A stretch of 64,000 nt of DNA from Cyanidium caldarium. Its lineage: Eukaryota; Rhodophyta; Bangiophyceae; Cyanidiales; Cyanidiaceae. The position numbers and the translations under genes were made by a program. The DNA lies in assembly GCA_026184775.1 (NCBI GenBank), contig JANCYW010000006.1, positions 1 through 64,000 on the forward strand. The letters run 5' to 3'. Positions 55,676 to 64,000 of this stretch are shown here, piece after piece. Every line of letters starts with the position of its first letter. Positions within the stretch are counted from its first letter, which is position 1. Under the pieces are notes generated by a model. The model did not search any database. It saw only the letters and a program-made list of their open reading frames with translations, and had not been told where the DNA came from.

Positions 55676-56695
55676 GAGTGTGAGATAAATTGGCAGCGAC
55701 CGAGACGTCGAAGCCGAATCCCGTCCGCCGATTCACCTTGCGCCCGCGGTCGTGTCTGGCGGTCGCGAGATGCGCCCTCGACTCCCCCACAACCTGGCAC
55801 ACACACACACACACACGACACTCCCGTCCACGTCTGTAGCGCGCACGCACACCTGCTGCCGTTCACTCAGGCTGTTCGGTGTGTCCGGGCGGGGCGTTCT
55901 CAACGGCGGTTCTGCAGTCGCCGAACCCGCCAGCACCTCCCCGGGAGATTGTGTGACGGACGAGCAGCACGCCTGTCAACGCGCGGGGTGGAAGGTTCGT
56001 TTCCGCGGCGCCGAGATAGGACCGCGTTTTTCTGCGTGTCTCCGGAGCGGCTCGCATGGTGCACACTGGCACCACGAACCCATCGGAACGGGTAACGCAC
56101 ACGAACAAAGGCGGTTGGGGGTATGTTGCGGTGTGGGGATGCAGCGTCAGGGGGGCGTTGGGGGTTTGTAACCGTCGGGTGGGCCGGGGCGCCGGTGAAT
56201 GGTCGAGCGGTGGGCGGAGGCGGGCGCCCGGTGCCCGCGACGGCACGTCACGGCAGCGCAGTCGGTGAATTGCGTGGTCGAGGCGATAGCGGGCAATGGA
56301 GGGAAAAGGGGCGGCGACTGGGTCGACGGCTGCAGCAGGAGCGCGTCGGGGCGGACGGTGGACGCGACGGGCGCTGGGCGGCGGTTCCGTGGGTGGCGCC
56401 CGGGCGAGGGCGCCCACGGAATGGTGACGGCAACGGCAAGGCGTCCCAACTGCAGGGTGCGTTGCCGGCGCCGCCGAACCGGCGCATCGGGTTGGGGGCG
56501 CAGCTGGTGCGGTTTATGCGTCGACGAGCGCACGTGGCCGAGCGGGCATGGCAGGTCATCTGGGCCACCAGCGGCGCGCTATGGGCGGATTCGGCGGTCG
56601 GGAAGCCGGGCGGGCGGGCAACGTCCACCACCACTACCACCACCACAACCTCCAAGCGGATGAGGAATGGAGCCAAGTCGACGCATCCGGCGGTC
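55676..56695. other. Intergenic region with CA microsatellite; possible Nudix 5' extension
   Basis: About 1 kb between the divergent small-protein and Nudix genes. It holds a (CA)n run of ten units at about 55798-55817. From 56123 the frame of the Nudix gene is open, with further in-frame ATG codons, but the encoded Gly/Arg-rich sequence does not look conserved. No other gene is supported. Confidence 0.45.
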
Positions 56696-57586
56696 ATGGG
56701 CGCGCCGTTGTGGATCGCGCGGGCATTCTCCCGCCAGCGGCGGGCCGACGCCGAACGCTCCGACGCTCCCTCCACCGGCGGCAGCGTCACCGAGCGAACG
56801 ATCCACCACAGCGCTGGGCATTACGTGGCGTCGGTGCGCACGCGACAGCTGCTAGACGCCATGGAAGAGCGGCTGGCTACGTTGCCGTTGCGCACCGAGA
56901 CGGTGCCGCACGATCCGACGGTGACCGCGCCCAACGCGGCGGTGCTGGTGTTGCTGTGTCGACCGCACGGCGGCAGCCCTGCCACCGGTGAAGAGCTGGC
57001 GTTTGCGCTCACCGAACGCTCCAAAACGGTGCGCACACATCGCGGCGAAATGTCCTTCCCGGGCGGCAAACTGCGGCAGGGCGACACCTCGGTGCTGCAG
57101 ACGGCGCTGCGGGAGACGTGCGAAGAGATCGGTTTGGAACCGCGGCATGTGCGCGTGCTGGGCCAGTTCCACGAATACCGCCCGCTCCTGCAATCGTCCA
57201 ACTTGCGCGTGGCCACCTTTATCGGATACATGAACGATTGCGTCGATCCGTCGGCCCTTCGAGTCAATCCGCAGGAGGTGAAGAACCTCTTTATTGTGCC
57301 GCAGCGATTGTTTCGGCTGTGTCGACACCTCACCTCGAACACCGACGCGCGAACGCCGGAATGCTCGACGACGAGCGACGAACACGGCAAGGTGCCGTGC
57401 ACCGCCATCCCCGCTGGCAACGCCGCCGACGCCAGCAACGGCGTACACGAAGCGGCCGAACTGCCCACCGAGAACGGCACCATCTACTTTGCGCTGCCGC
57501 ATCACTGCACCGGTGGCAAGCTGGTGTGGGGGATGACCGCCCGTATTATCGACGAGGTCATGCAATTCATGGCCGAATGCTCCTAG
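56696..57586 (+). CDS. Nudix hydrolase, CoA diphosphatase-like (NUDT7/NUDT8)
   Basis: Likely hydrolyses CoA or its derivatives to phosphopantetheine and 3',5'-ADP. The 296-residue product has the Nudix box GGKLRQGDTSVLQTALRETC plus EEIGL (residues about 120-145). It is preceded by RSKTVRTHRGEMSFPGGK, the upstream element typical of CoA-specific NUDT7/8 enzymes (LxxHxGEhxFPGGK). The N-terminus MGAPLWIARAFSRQRRADAE looks like a mitochondrial presequence. A Ser/Thr/Ala-rich insert (about 228-260) interrupts the C-terminal part. The frame is open upstream to 56123, so a longer N-terminus cannot be excluded. Convergent with RRS1. Confidence 0.85.
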   Translation: MGAPLWIARAFSRQRRADAERSDAPSTGGSVTERTIHHSAGHYVASVRTRQLLDAMEERLATLPLRTETVPHDPTVTAPNAAVLVLLCRPHGGSPATGEELAFALTERSKTVRTHRGEMSFPGGKLRQGDTSVLQTALRETCEEIGLEPRHVRVLGQFHEYRPLLQSSNLRVATFIGYMNDCVDPSALRVNPQEVKNLFIVPQRLFRLCRHLTSNTDARTPECSTTSDEHGKVPCTAIPAGNAADASNGVHEAAELPTENGTIYFALPHHCTGGKLVWGMTARIIDEVMQFMAECS

Positions 57587-57647
57587 GTAACTCACGCGCT
57601 AAACTGCACGCCTCTTGTGGCATGAAAACGCGTCCAACTTCCCGCCC

Positions 57648-58349
57648 TCACTTGCCCTGCAGCACATCCTCGGCGACCCGTAAGGCGCGCCCCCTCTCCC
57701 CCGGCTCGAGGGCCACGCCCCGCCCCCTGCTCTGCGCTGGCGTGTTCGATGGGTACTGACGTCGCTTGCCGCGGCTTTGCAGCTGCCGCTCGCGCGCTCC
57801 CAGCACATCAAACTTGCCGAGGCTGGCGGTGCTGCGCGTGGCCACCGCCAACTGGTCGTCGATCTGCGAACGCCACTTTTGCGCCCGATCCACCCGCTGA
57901 CCCGACGCGCCCTTTCTCCGGAACGGGTTTTCACCGGGTGCCACCTGCCCCTTGTCCTCGATGACCCACTCATCCGCGTGGGAGCGGATGGATGGGCGCG
58001 CCCTGCCGCCGCCATGTCGCGGCCGCCACTCTCCTCGCTCCGCATCCCACACCATGCGCTCCCGCTTGCGCTTCTGTATACCCTTCTCGCGGGCAAACCG
58101 CTCCCACTTGGTCAACGGGGCGTCCAGCTCGGGCAGCGGCTTTTCGCGCGGCAGTCGCTGTTGCGGCGGCGGCAGACGGACGACGCGCCCGTGGCCGGCC
58201 CGGCCGGTCGCCTCCGCATCGACTGGCAGCTGGAAGAGGGCGTCTACCAGGGACTGCACTGCCGTCAAGGCGCGTGGGACAATAGCGTCGGTATCGGGTA
58301 GGGTGTTGGTGTCTAGCACCTCCAAATGGCCCAGATCGAGGAGGCTCAT
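57648..58349 (-). CDS. RRS1: Ribosome biogenesis regulatory protein RRS1
   Basis: Nucleolar factor that, with RPF2, brings 5S RNP into pre-60S ribosomes. The 233-residue product shows the family core. DLGHLEVLDTNTLP lies near the N-terminus, then LPREKPLPELDAPLTKWERF, AREKGIQKRKRERMVWD and ERGEWRPRHGGGRA. A second block contains VAPGENPFRRK. The tail is Arg/Gly-rich. Start MSLLDLGHL (58349) fits family alignments; an in-frame ATG 39 bases upstream is an alternative. Divergent from the deubiquitinase gene, 149 bases between starts. Confidence 0.92.
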   Translation of the reverse strand: MSLLDLGHLEVLDTNTLPDTDAIVPRALTAVQSLVDALFQLPVDAEATGRAGHGRVVRLPPPQQRLPREKPLPELDAPLTKWERFAREKGIQKRKRERMVWDAERGEWRPRHGGGRARPSIRSHADEWVIEDKGQVAPGENPFRRKGASGQRVDRAQKWRSQIDDQLAVATRSTASLGKFDVLGARERQLQSRGKRRQYPSNTPAQSRGRGVALEPGERGRALRVAEDVLQGK

Positions 58350-58498
58350 GGGGGTGGGGGTGGTGCAGAACCGAGGAGCGCGAAACACGAACAGCGTCGT
58401 CCGGCGGCCGCACCGGCTTGCGTGGGGCGTACGTTGCGAACGTTGTGACGGCGACGTGGTGGAGGGCGCGGCTCAGTGGGTGCGGGTGGGAAGGGAGG

Positions 58499-59842
58499 AT
58501 GTTGGCGGAGCATGAGAGACCTCCAGGTGTGTTGGATGCCCGCGTCGGTGACAAGCGAGTGCGAGAGGAGGAGGAGGAGGAGGACGGCGGGATGGATGCC
58601 GCTCGGCGACCGCGGATCGAACTGGCAGCGCCGCAACACGCCTGGTCTTGGCGACATCGCCAGGACGTCCTCCAGGAGGGAAAGGGAACATCAGCGGCAC
58701 AACTGTCTATCGTTGCAGAGCGGCTGTTGCGAGCGAGCGGCGACGCGGAGGTTGGCGGCGGCGTCAAACGGCCGCGGACGTCGGCGACCAGCGCGGAGCC
58801 GCTGCCGCTGGAGTGGCCGGAAGTGTTGGGGCGCACGCGTGGTCTGCGCAACCTGGGCAACACCTGCTTTGTGAACGCCACCGTGCAGTGTCTGGCGCAC
58901 TGCCCGCCGCTGGCACTATTCCTGCGTGGCGGACAGTACCGACCGACCGTATCGATACCGGGGGCGTTCGACGCGGTGCTGGCGCTGGCGGAGACGGTGC
59001 AGCGAGTGTTGGGCGGAGAGGCGGTGGCCGCCGCTCCCTACACCCTGGTGCGCAACTTGCGTTCTATCGGTCGACGGTTCCGACCGGGCCGTCAGGAGGA
59101 CGCCCACGAGTTCCTGCTGTTGTTGCTGGACGCGGTGAGTCGAACGTTGGCGGGCACGCCGCCCTCGCCGCTGCGGGTTCACGGTGGTGACCGCGCCCGG
59201 CAACTGAAAGCGGAAGCGGACACCATCGTGTACGACATCTTTGGTGGGACATTGCGGGGCACCCTGCGCTGTCTGCGCTGTGGGTTGCAGTCGGTATCGC
59301 ACGAGCGCTTTCTGGATCTGAGCGTGGATATTGAAAGCGTGTCCAGTGTGGACAAGGCGCTGCGACGGTTCACCGCCCCGGAGCGGTTGTGCGGCAGCAA
59401 CCAGTGTGACTGTGCACAGTGTGGCGAGCGCGGCGACGCCGAGAAGCAGTTGCGGGTGGAGAGCGTGCCGAATGTGCTGGTGCTGCACCTGAAGCGCTTC
59501 CTGGGCGTGCGCAAGAACTCCAAGATGGTGAGTTATGCGCCGACGCTGGACCTGCAGTCGGTTTTGGTGGGGGAATTGGGTGAGGTGGCGGCGCCGGTGC
59601 AAAACACGCGGTACCGGCTGTTCGGGGTGTTGGTGCACGAGGGTGCTTCCGTCCACAGTGGGCACTACGTGGCGTGGGTGAAGGATACGAACGGCGCGTG
59701 GTTGTTGTGTGATGACGAGCGCGTGTCGCAGGTTGGAGAGGCATCTGCCTTGCAGCAACAGGCGTATGTGTTGTTTTACCTGCGGGTTCCCGCGAGAGAG
59801 GACAGTCACGTAGAGGGGAGCTCGTCAAGAAATGTGGAGTGA
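58499..59842 (+). CDS. Ubiquitin carboxyl-terminal hydrolase (USP family, USP36/42/UBP-like)
   Basis: Cysteine protease that removes ubiquitin from proteins. The 447-residue product has a charged N-terminal region of about 105 residues and a minimal USP domain. The Cys box is GLRNLGNTCFVNATVQCLAH (catalytic Cys about 124). RQEDAHEFLLLLLDAV and FGGTLRGTLRCLRCGLQSVS follow, with the first zinc-finger Cys pair; the second pair is DCAQCG. VLVLHLKRF and the His box VHSGHYVAWVK with WLLCDDERV complete it. All catalytic residues are present. The arrangement resembles plant UBP16-like and animal USP36/42 enzymes, of which some act in the nucleolus; substrate unknown. Convergent with the ABCG gene. 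Confidence 0.92.
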   Translation: MLAEHERPPGVLDARVGDKRVREEEEEEDGGMDAARRPRIELAAPQHAWSWRHRQDVLQEGKGTSAAQLSIVAERLLRASGDAEVGGGVKRPRTSATSAEPLPLEWPEVLGRTRGLRNLGNTCFVNATVQCLAHCPPLALFLRGGQYRPTVSIPGAFDAVLALAETVQRVLGGEAVAAAPYTLVRNLRSIGRRFRPGRQEDAHEFLLLLLDAVSRTLAGTPPSPLRVHGGDRARQLKAEADTIVYDIFGGTLRGTLRCLRCGLQSVSHERFLDLSVDIESVSSVDKALRRFTAPERLCGSNQCDCAQCGERGDAEKQLRVESVPNVLVLHLKRFLGVRKNSKMVSYAPTLDLQSVLVGELGEVAAPVQNTRYRLFGVLVHEGASVHSGHYVAWVKDTNGAWLLCDDERVSQVGEASALQQQAYVLFYLRVPAREDSHVEGSSSRNVE

Positions 59843-60117
59843 CCAAGCGACAAGGCGGAGGCAGGAAGGTTGCAGCCGAGTATCCGAAGAGCTCCACAGC
59901 GGTGCCACGCTCCTTCGATGAATCGTCCAATTCTGCGCCACCACTTACCCGCTATTTCGGATGAGCTGCAGACGTGTCAGCGGCACGCGACCCAGCTTGC
60001 GCATTCCCGAAGCGCTGCGCGAGGGGCATGCTCTCTCTCTCTCGGTTTGTCGTTAGAGCGAGTTCTGGTGGAGAGATCACCTTTAACACGTTCCACTTCC
60101 GTTGCACTACATGTCGC

Positions 60118-62211
60118 TCAGAGATTCTTTGCGAAGCGCGGCCCATTCCGGAGCAAGAACGCGTACGCGATGAAGCGGAAAGCCACGTCGAGCATGATCA
60201 GAAACCCGATGTTGCCGCCTATCCCGAACGAGTTGATGGAGTAGATCTGCAGCGGGTTATTGGGTCCCGATGGCAAGTGGTTGAACTCGTTGGTCATCAC
60301 CGCCGCGAACGCATAATAAATGAACGAGACGTACCGCAGCCACGACAACCACACCGGGATGACGTTCGGCCCGATGAAGAAGCCGCCGAACAGCAGCGAG
60401 GTCACGATCAGTATCGGGGTGAACGCGGCCGCCGCCTGCGGACTCTTCGCGCCCGCGCTGGCCATCAGCGTCAGCGACTCGGCGGTGTGCGCGGTGAGCA
60501 CCACGATCACCACAAACAGGAAGAACGCGCCCGCATTGGCATACAGACCGACCATCCAGTAGGTGATCACCGAGAAGAGCAGCGCAAACACCACCAGCCG
60601 CGGGAATTCGGCGGACGACTTGCCGAGAAAGTAGGCACTGACGCGATACGCCTTGGAGGTGCGCTCGCGCAGCACAATACCGCGTTCCAACGGGAACAGG
60701 AAGACCACGCCAAACACCGTCCCGAAAGACTGGTTGATCAGCAGGAAGAACAGCACGCCAGCTATTGCGTGGGTGTCGCCGCTGTTGCGTCCGGTGTTCA
60801 ACCAGATCAGGCCGAGCAGCACCGAGAAGATGAGCGTCTGCGCCAGGCGGGCTATATTGGAGAAGCGCTCGCGCGTCACCAGCTTGAAGGCGCGGGCGAA
60901 TAGCAGCGCAAACTGCATCGGCCAGCGCGTGGCATAGGTGCGGCGGTTCTGGTTGCCGCCCTTGAACGGCATTGGCAAGATGCTGCGGCGTTTCTCGGGT
61001 TTGGCCGGTTCGATGCCGCCCAGCGGATCGTCGAGCGGCTGCCGAATGGTCTGCATGCGCTCGCCGAAACGATCCGCCAGAAACTGGATGCGCGCCCGCG
61101 TCTGCTTCTCCAGCGACTTGGTGCGCATGTCCAGCGACACCAGATCAATCGCAAAGTCCGCCGGGTTGAAGTACTCCGGACACGGGTACCGCAGCGCCGC
61201 AAAGTACGGCACCATCTCCTTCGCCGGCCCGAAATACATCTCCTGGCCCTCGCTCAGCAGCAGCAGGTAGTCGAACATCTGGAAAATCTGCGACCGCGGC
61301 TGGTGAATGGTCGCCACCACCGTGCGACCGTTCCGCGCCAGGCGCAACATCGTCAGCATCACCGCCTGCGCCTGAAACGCATCCAGACCGCTCGTCGGCT
61401 CGTCCAACAGTATCAGCGACGGATCCGTCACCAGCTCAATGCCAATGTTCACCCGCTTCCGCTCACCGCCGCTCACGCCGCGCACCACCGCATTGCCCAC
61501 CATCGTGTCCACACACTTGCTCAGACCGAGCTCGCGCACCACCTGCTCCACACGGTTGCGCTTCTTCTCCAGCGGCATCGACCGCGGAAGACGCAGACGC
61601 GCACTAAACTCCAGCTGCTCACGCACCGTCAGCTCCGCGAACATGCGGTCCTCCTGCTCCACATACGCAGCGCTCTTCTGAAACGTGAACGAGTCCCGCG
61701 GCTTGCCGTTCACACGCAACTCGCCACTCGTCTCGTACTGGCCCGCAGGCACACGACCCGCCAACATATTCAGGAGGGTAGACTTGCCCGCACCGCTGCT
61801 GCCCATAATGGCCAGCATCTGACCCGGACGCACATACCCAGATATGTTGGTCAGGATGCGCTTGGTCACCGTCGGGCCGCGCCCGCACATACCTCCCTCC
61901 AACTTCACCGCCAGACATAGATCCTCCCAGTTCAGCGACACCGCCGAGCTGCGCTCCGTCACGGTGTGCGACCCCTCGCGCGCCCCCAACGCCTTGTAAA
62001 ACGACGCCCGCTCCGCGTCGGCGCCCACGTCGTCCAGGTCGTTGTCCTGGAACGAGAGCACCGGGTCGAACGGCACGTAACCGTCCGGCCCAATTTCCAC
62101 CTCGCTCCGCCCTGGCTCACCCCGACCATCATCCTCACTATACACCCGATCGCCCGCCTCCACGTCCTCCGTTTTGTGGTTCTCGCGGTGCATACTGGGC
62201 GGTTCGTTCAC
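60118..62211 (-). CDS. ABC transporter, subfamily G half-transporter (copy 1)
   Basis: White/brown-type half-transporter of 697 residues, ATPase domain first. Walker A MGSSGAGKSTLLNMLAG (about 135), signature VRGVSGGERKRVNIGIEL (about 248), Walker B LILLDEPTSGLDA and H-loop VATIHQPRSQIF are intact. A linker (about 380-430) leads to six membrane helices (about 435-690), with the GLIWLNTGRN and FNPADFAIDL-type ABCG landmarks. ABCG half-transporters dimerise and export lipids, sterols or hydrophobic compounds; the substrate is unknown. A tandem relative lies 520 bases upstream (62733 onward) and shares an identical 349-base tract with this gene. Confidence 0.94.
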   Translation of the reverse strand: MNEPPSMHRENHKTEDVEAGDRVYSEDDGRGEPGRSEVEIGPDGYVPFDPVLSFQDNDLDDVGADAERASFYKALGAREGSHTVTERSSAVSLNWEDLCLAVKLEGGMCGRGPTVTKRILTNISGYVRPGQMLAIMGSSGAGKSTLLNMLAGRVPAGQYETSGELRVNGKPRDSFTFQKSAAYVEQEDRMFAELTVREQLEFSARLRLPRSMPLEKKRNRVEQVVRELGLSKCVDTMVGNAVVRGVSGGERKRVNIGIELVTDPSLILLDEPTSGLDAFQAQAVMLTMLRLARNGRTVVATIHQPRSQIFQMFDYLLLLSEGQEMYFGPAKEMVPYFAALRYPCPEYFNPADFAIDLVSLDMRTKSLEKQTRARIQFLADRFGERMQTIRQPLDDPLGGIEPAKPEKRRSILPMPFKGGNQNRRTYATRWPMQFALLFARAFKLVTRERFSNIARLAQTLIFSVLLGLIWLNTGRNSGDTHAIAGVLFFLLINQSFGTVFGVVFLFPLERGIVLRERTSKAYRVSAYFLGKSSAEFPRLVVFALLFSVITYWMVGLYANAGAFFLFVVIVVLTAHTAESLTLMASAGAKSPQAAAAFTPILIVTSLLFGGFFIGPNVIPVWLSWLRYVSFIYYAFAAVMTNEFNHLPSGPNNPLQIYSINSFGIGGNIGFLIMLDVAFRFIAYAFLLRNGPRFAKNL
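61046..61394. repeat. 349-bp direct repeat, copy in ABCG 1
   Basis: By eye this tract is base-for-base identical to 63652-64000. It covers the part of the ABCG reading frame from the Walker B/SGLDA region to FGERMQT. Immediately downstream in the reading direction the two genes diverge strongly. The repeat may continue past the window edge. Confidence 0.9.
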
Positions 62212-62732
62212 TCTCGCCTGCTGCCGCTCTGCTGAACCAATGCCAAAACTGCGGCCGCCAACACGACGCCCGCATTTCGCTCATTCGTGCCCGCGAGAAA
62301 TGGACGGTGAATGGGCAATCGGATCGGCGCGTTGGATCGGTTCGTGGTGGTCGTGTCGGCCGACGGGATTCGCCCAGTGCCCGGTTGGATGATGACGGTC
62401 CCGGGGGCAGTTTCTGGTGCGATGCGATTCTGGCAGGGCATGCTTACGGCGCGTGCACGAGATGTTTTTGCTGCTAAACCTCGGGCGGCTTGGTGATGAA
62501 GGCACCTTGTCGCTTGTCAAGGACGTGTTGCACTCGCTGCTCAGGCGCCCGCTTGCTTTTGCGCCATATCGTCTGCGCTCTGCCGGTTGTTCTGCCAAGG
62601 AGTAACAGAACGTGACGGCGGGCTACCGCTTGTCGGTACCCTCTGACAGGCTGCTTCGAGCGAGGTTTACGTAGCTCACCGGATACTCCCCGGGGTACAT
62701 TCCGTTCCGCACCACACTGGGAACTGTCCGTA
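62212..62732. other. Intergenic region between ABCG genes, no gene seen
   Basis: 521 bases between the start of ABCG copy 1 and the stop of ABCG copy 2. It must hold the copy 1 promoter and copy 2 terminator. No open frame here gives a protein-like product, and no tRNA-like fold was recognised. Confidence 0.5.
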
Positions 62733-64000
62733 TCACTTACTACGGTCAAACTTGGGCCCGGTGGTGCGCAGTAACACGTAGGCGATGAAGCGGAACACCA
62801 GGTTGAGCATGATCAGAAACCCGATGTTGCCGCCAATCCCGAACGAGTTGATGGAGTACTTGTGCAGCGGGTTGTCGGGTCCGGGCGGCGCGCTTCCGAA
62901 CTGGTTGATCATAACGGCGTTAAAGCCGTAGTATATGAATGACAGGAAGCGCAGCCAGCGCAGCCATACCGGAATGGTGTTCGGCCCGATGAAAAAGCCG
63001 CCGAACAGCAACGCGCACACGATCAGCACTGGCGTGACCGCGGCGGCCGCCTGCGGAGTCGAAGCCGGTGCCGACGCCAACAGTGCCACCGACTCGCCCG
63101 AGTAGGCCGTCAACACCACGATCACGACAAACAAGAAGAACGCGCCCGCAAAGCCGTTCAAGCCCACCATCCAGTAGGTGAGGATGGAAAAGATGAGGAT
63201 GTTGAGCACCAAGCGCGGAAACTCTGCCGACGTCTTGGCCAAAAAGTACGGGCTGACGCGGTAGATCTTGGAGGCGCGCTCGCGCAGTACGACACCCCTC
63301 TCCAAGGTGAACGTGAGCTGCACCGGAAACGCGGCCACGAACGCCTGGTTGATTAGGAGGAAAAACAGGATGCCGGCTATGGCCGTGTCGTTGCCTCCGT
63401 TGCGTCCGGTGTTCAACCAGATCAGGCCGAGCAGCAATCCGAAGACGACATTCTGGACCACGCCGCCGATGTTGACAAAGTTCTGGCGCGCTGCCAGCTT
63501 GAAAGAGCGCCCGAACAGCAAGATCAGCTGCGCGGGCCAGCTTGCCGCATACGAGCGCCACCCGCCGGTGAACCACCGCACAAAGGCGTTGCCTCTGGTG
63601 CGTGGCTTCGCCGGTTCGGTCCCGCCCATGGAATCGCTCAGCGCGCGACGCATGGTCTGCATGCGCTCGCCGAAACGATCCGCCAGAAACTGGATGCGCG
63701 CCCGCGTCTGCTTCTCCAGCGACTTGGTGCGCATGTCCAGCGACACCAGATCAATCGCAAAGTCCGCCGGGTTGAAGTACTCCGGACACGGGTACCGCAG
63801 CGCCGCAAAGTACGGCACCATCTCCTTCGCCGGCCCGAAATACATCTCCTGGCCCTCGCTCAGCAGCAGCAGGTAGTCGAACATCTGGAAAATCTGCGAC
63901 CGCGGCTGGTGAATGGTCGCCACCACCGTGCGACCGTTCCGCGCCAGGCGCAACATCGTCAGCATCACCGCCTGCGCCTGAAACGCATCCAGACCGCTCG
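62733..64000 (-). CDS. ABC transporter, subfamily G half-transporter (copy 2, cut by window edge)
   Basis: Tandem relative of copy 1. The visible part runs from SGLDAFQAQA at the window edge through H-loop VATIHQPRSQIF and the linker to the complete membrane domain, ending TTGPKFDRSK. The N-terminal ATPase half, with Walker A and the signature, lies beyond base 64000. The first 116 or so visible residues are identical to copy 1 (bases 63652-64000), while the linker after FGERMQT and the helices differ at many positions (for example NGFAGAFFLF against NAGAFFLF). The membrane domain keeps GLIWLNTGRN and FGGFFIGPN. Substrate unknown. Confidence 0.93.
   Translation of the reverse strand, partial: SGLDAFQAQAVMLTMLRLARNGRTVVATIHQPRSQIFQMFDYLLLLSEGQEMYFGPAKEMVPYFAALRYPCPEYFNPADFAIDLVSLDMRTKSLEKQTRARIQFLADRFGERMQTMRRALSDSMGGTEPAKPRTRGNAFVRWFTGGWRSYAASWPAQLILLFGRSFKLAARQNFVNIGGVVQNVVFGLLLGLIWLNTGRNGGNDTAIAGILFFLLINQAFVAAFPVQLTFTLERGVVLRERASKIYRVSPYFLAKTSAEFPRLVLNILIFSILTYWMVGLNGFAGAFFLFVVIVVLTAYSGESVALLASAPASTPQAAAAVTPVLIVCALLFGGFFIGPNTIPVWLRWLRFLSFIYYGFNAVMINQFGSAPPGPDNPLHKYSINSFGIGGNIGFLIMLNLVFRFIAYVLLRTTGPKFDRSK
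63652..64000. repeat. 349-bp direct repeat, copy in ABCG 2
   Basis: Partner of 61046-61394 and identical to it by eye. The right boundary is the window edge, so the true length is at least 349 bases. Confidence 0.9.

Noticed and set aside
59974-60903. 309-residue plus-strand frame
   Set aside because: Mostly antisense to ABCG copy 1 and dominated by charged residues typical of such shadows.
62212-62732. Search for tRNA or other RNA genes in the larger intergenic gaps
   Set aside because: No T-loop-like GTTCGA box with matching acceptor stem was recognised by eye. Cyanidiophycean tRNAs can be intron-rich or permuted, so a covariance-model search would be needed to exclude them.

Overview
The window is the end of a nuclear chromosome from a compact, GC-rich, almost intronless eukaryote. 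It most likely comes from a cyanidiophycean red alga (the Cyanidioschyzon / Cyanidiococcus / Cyanidium group). The left edge is a telomere of C-rich units, C7ATT (AATGGGGGGG on the other strand), close to the 9-bp AATGGGGGG repeat known from Cyanidioschyzon merolae. The gene content is clearly eukaryotic: TIM17, cyclin H, ADA2, PRP31, OS-9, NatC, THADA/Trm732, mitochondrial EF-Tu and mL43. Nearly all genes are single long open frames. The genus call is inference from the telomere, the compactness and the lack of introns.

Layout. 1-85 is the telomere. 87-269 is a 29-bp satellite. About 270-2100 is C/A-rich, G-poor low-complexity DNA. 2108-2734 is a nested repeat (41-bp core plus variable runs of CGGCAAT). 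2735-5221 is mosaic DNA without a convincing gene. The first gene, at 5222, encodes a secreted Kelch-propeller/trefoil protein, followed by one doubtful hypothetical gene. From about 9 kb to the right edge the window is dense core genome, and neighbours mostly alternate in strand, with convergent 3' ends only tens of bases apart or overlapping.

Genes in order: ABCA transporter (-), RluA/Rib2-type pseudouridine synthase (+), ACT-PH-TKL kinase (-), TIM17 (+), CABIN1/HIR3-like TPR protein (-), tRNA dimethylallyltransferase (+), PRP31 (+), membrane domain-guanylate kinase fusion (+), MLH3-like (-), NAA30 (-), UBC7-type E2 (+), mitochondrial EF-Tu (-), SLC25A39/40-like carrier (+), cyclin H (-), mL43 (+), ThiE/TenI-like (-), two tandem GT25-like glycosyltransferases (+), THADA/Trm732 (-), ADA2 (+), lunapark-like (-), TrhO-methyltransferase fusion (+), OS-9 (-), third GT25-like paralogue (+), MgtC/SapB protein (+), UXT/URGT-type sugar transporter (-), small protein (-), Nudix CoA-diphosphatase-like (+), RRS1 (-), USP deubiquitinase (+), and two tandem ABCG half-transporters (-), the second cut by the window edge.

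Themes. Four or five genes act in tRNA modification (pseudouridine synthase, MiaA-type enzyme, TrhO fusion, THADA/Trm732, plus EF-Tu in translation). The most striking is a single polypeptide that joins a TrhO-type U34 hydroxylase to a methyltransferase resembling TrmR, which would combine two consecutive steps of mo5U34 synthesis. Other standouts are the Kelch-trefoil protein beside the telomere, the guanylate kinase fused to a multi-pass membrane domain, the glycosyltransferase family, and a 349-bp identical tract shared by the two otherwise diverged ABCG genes.
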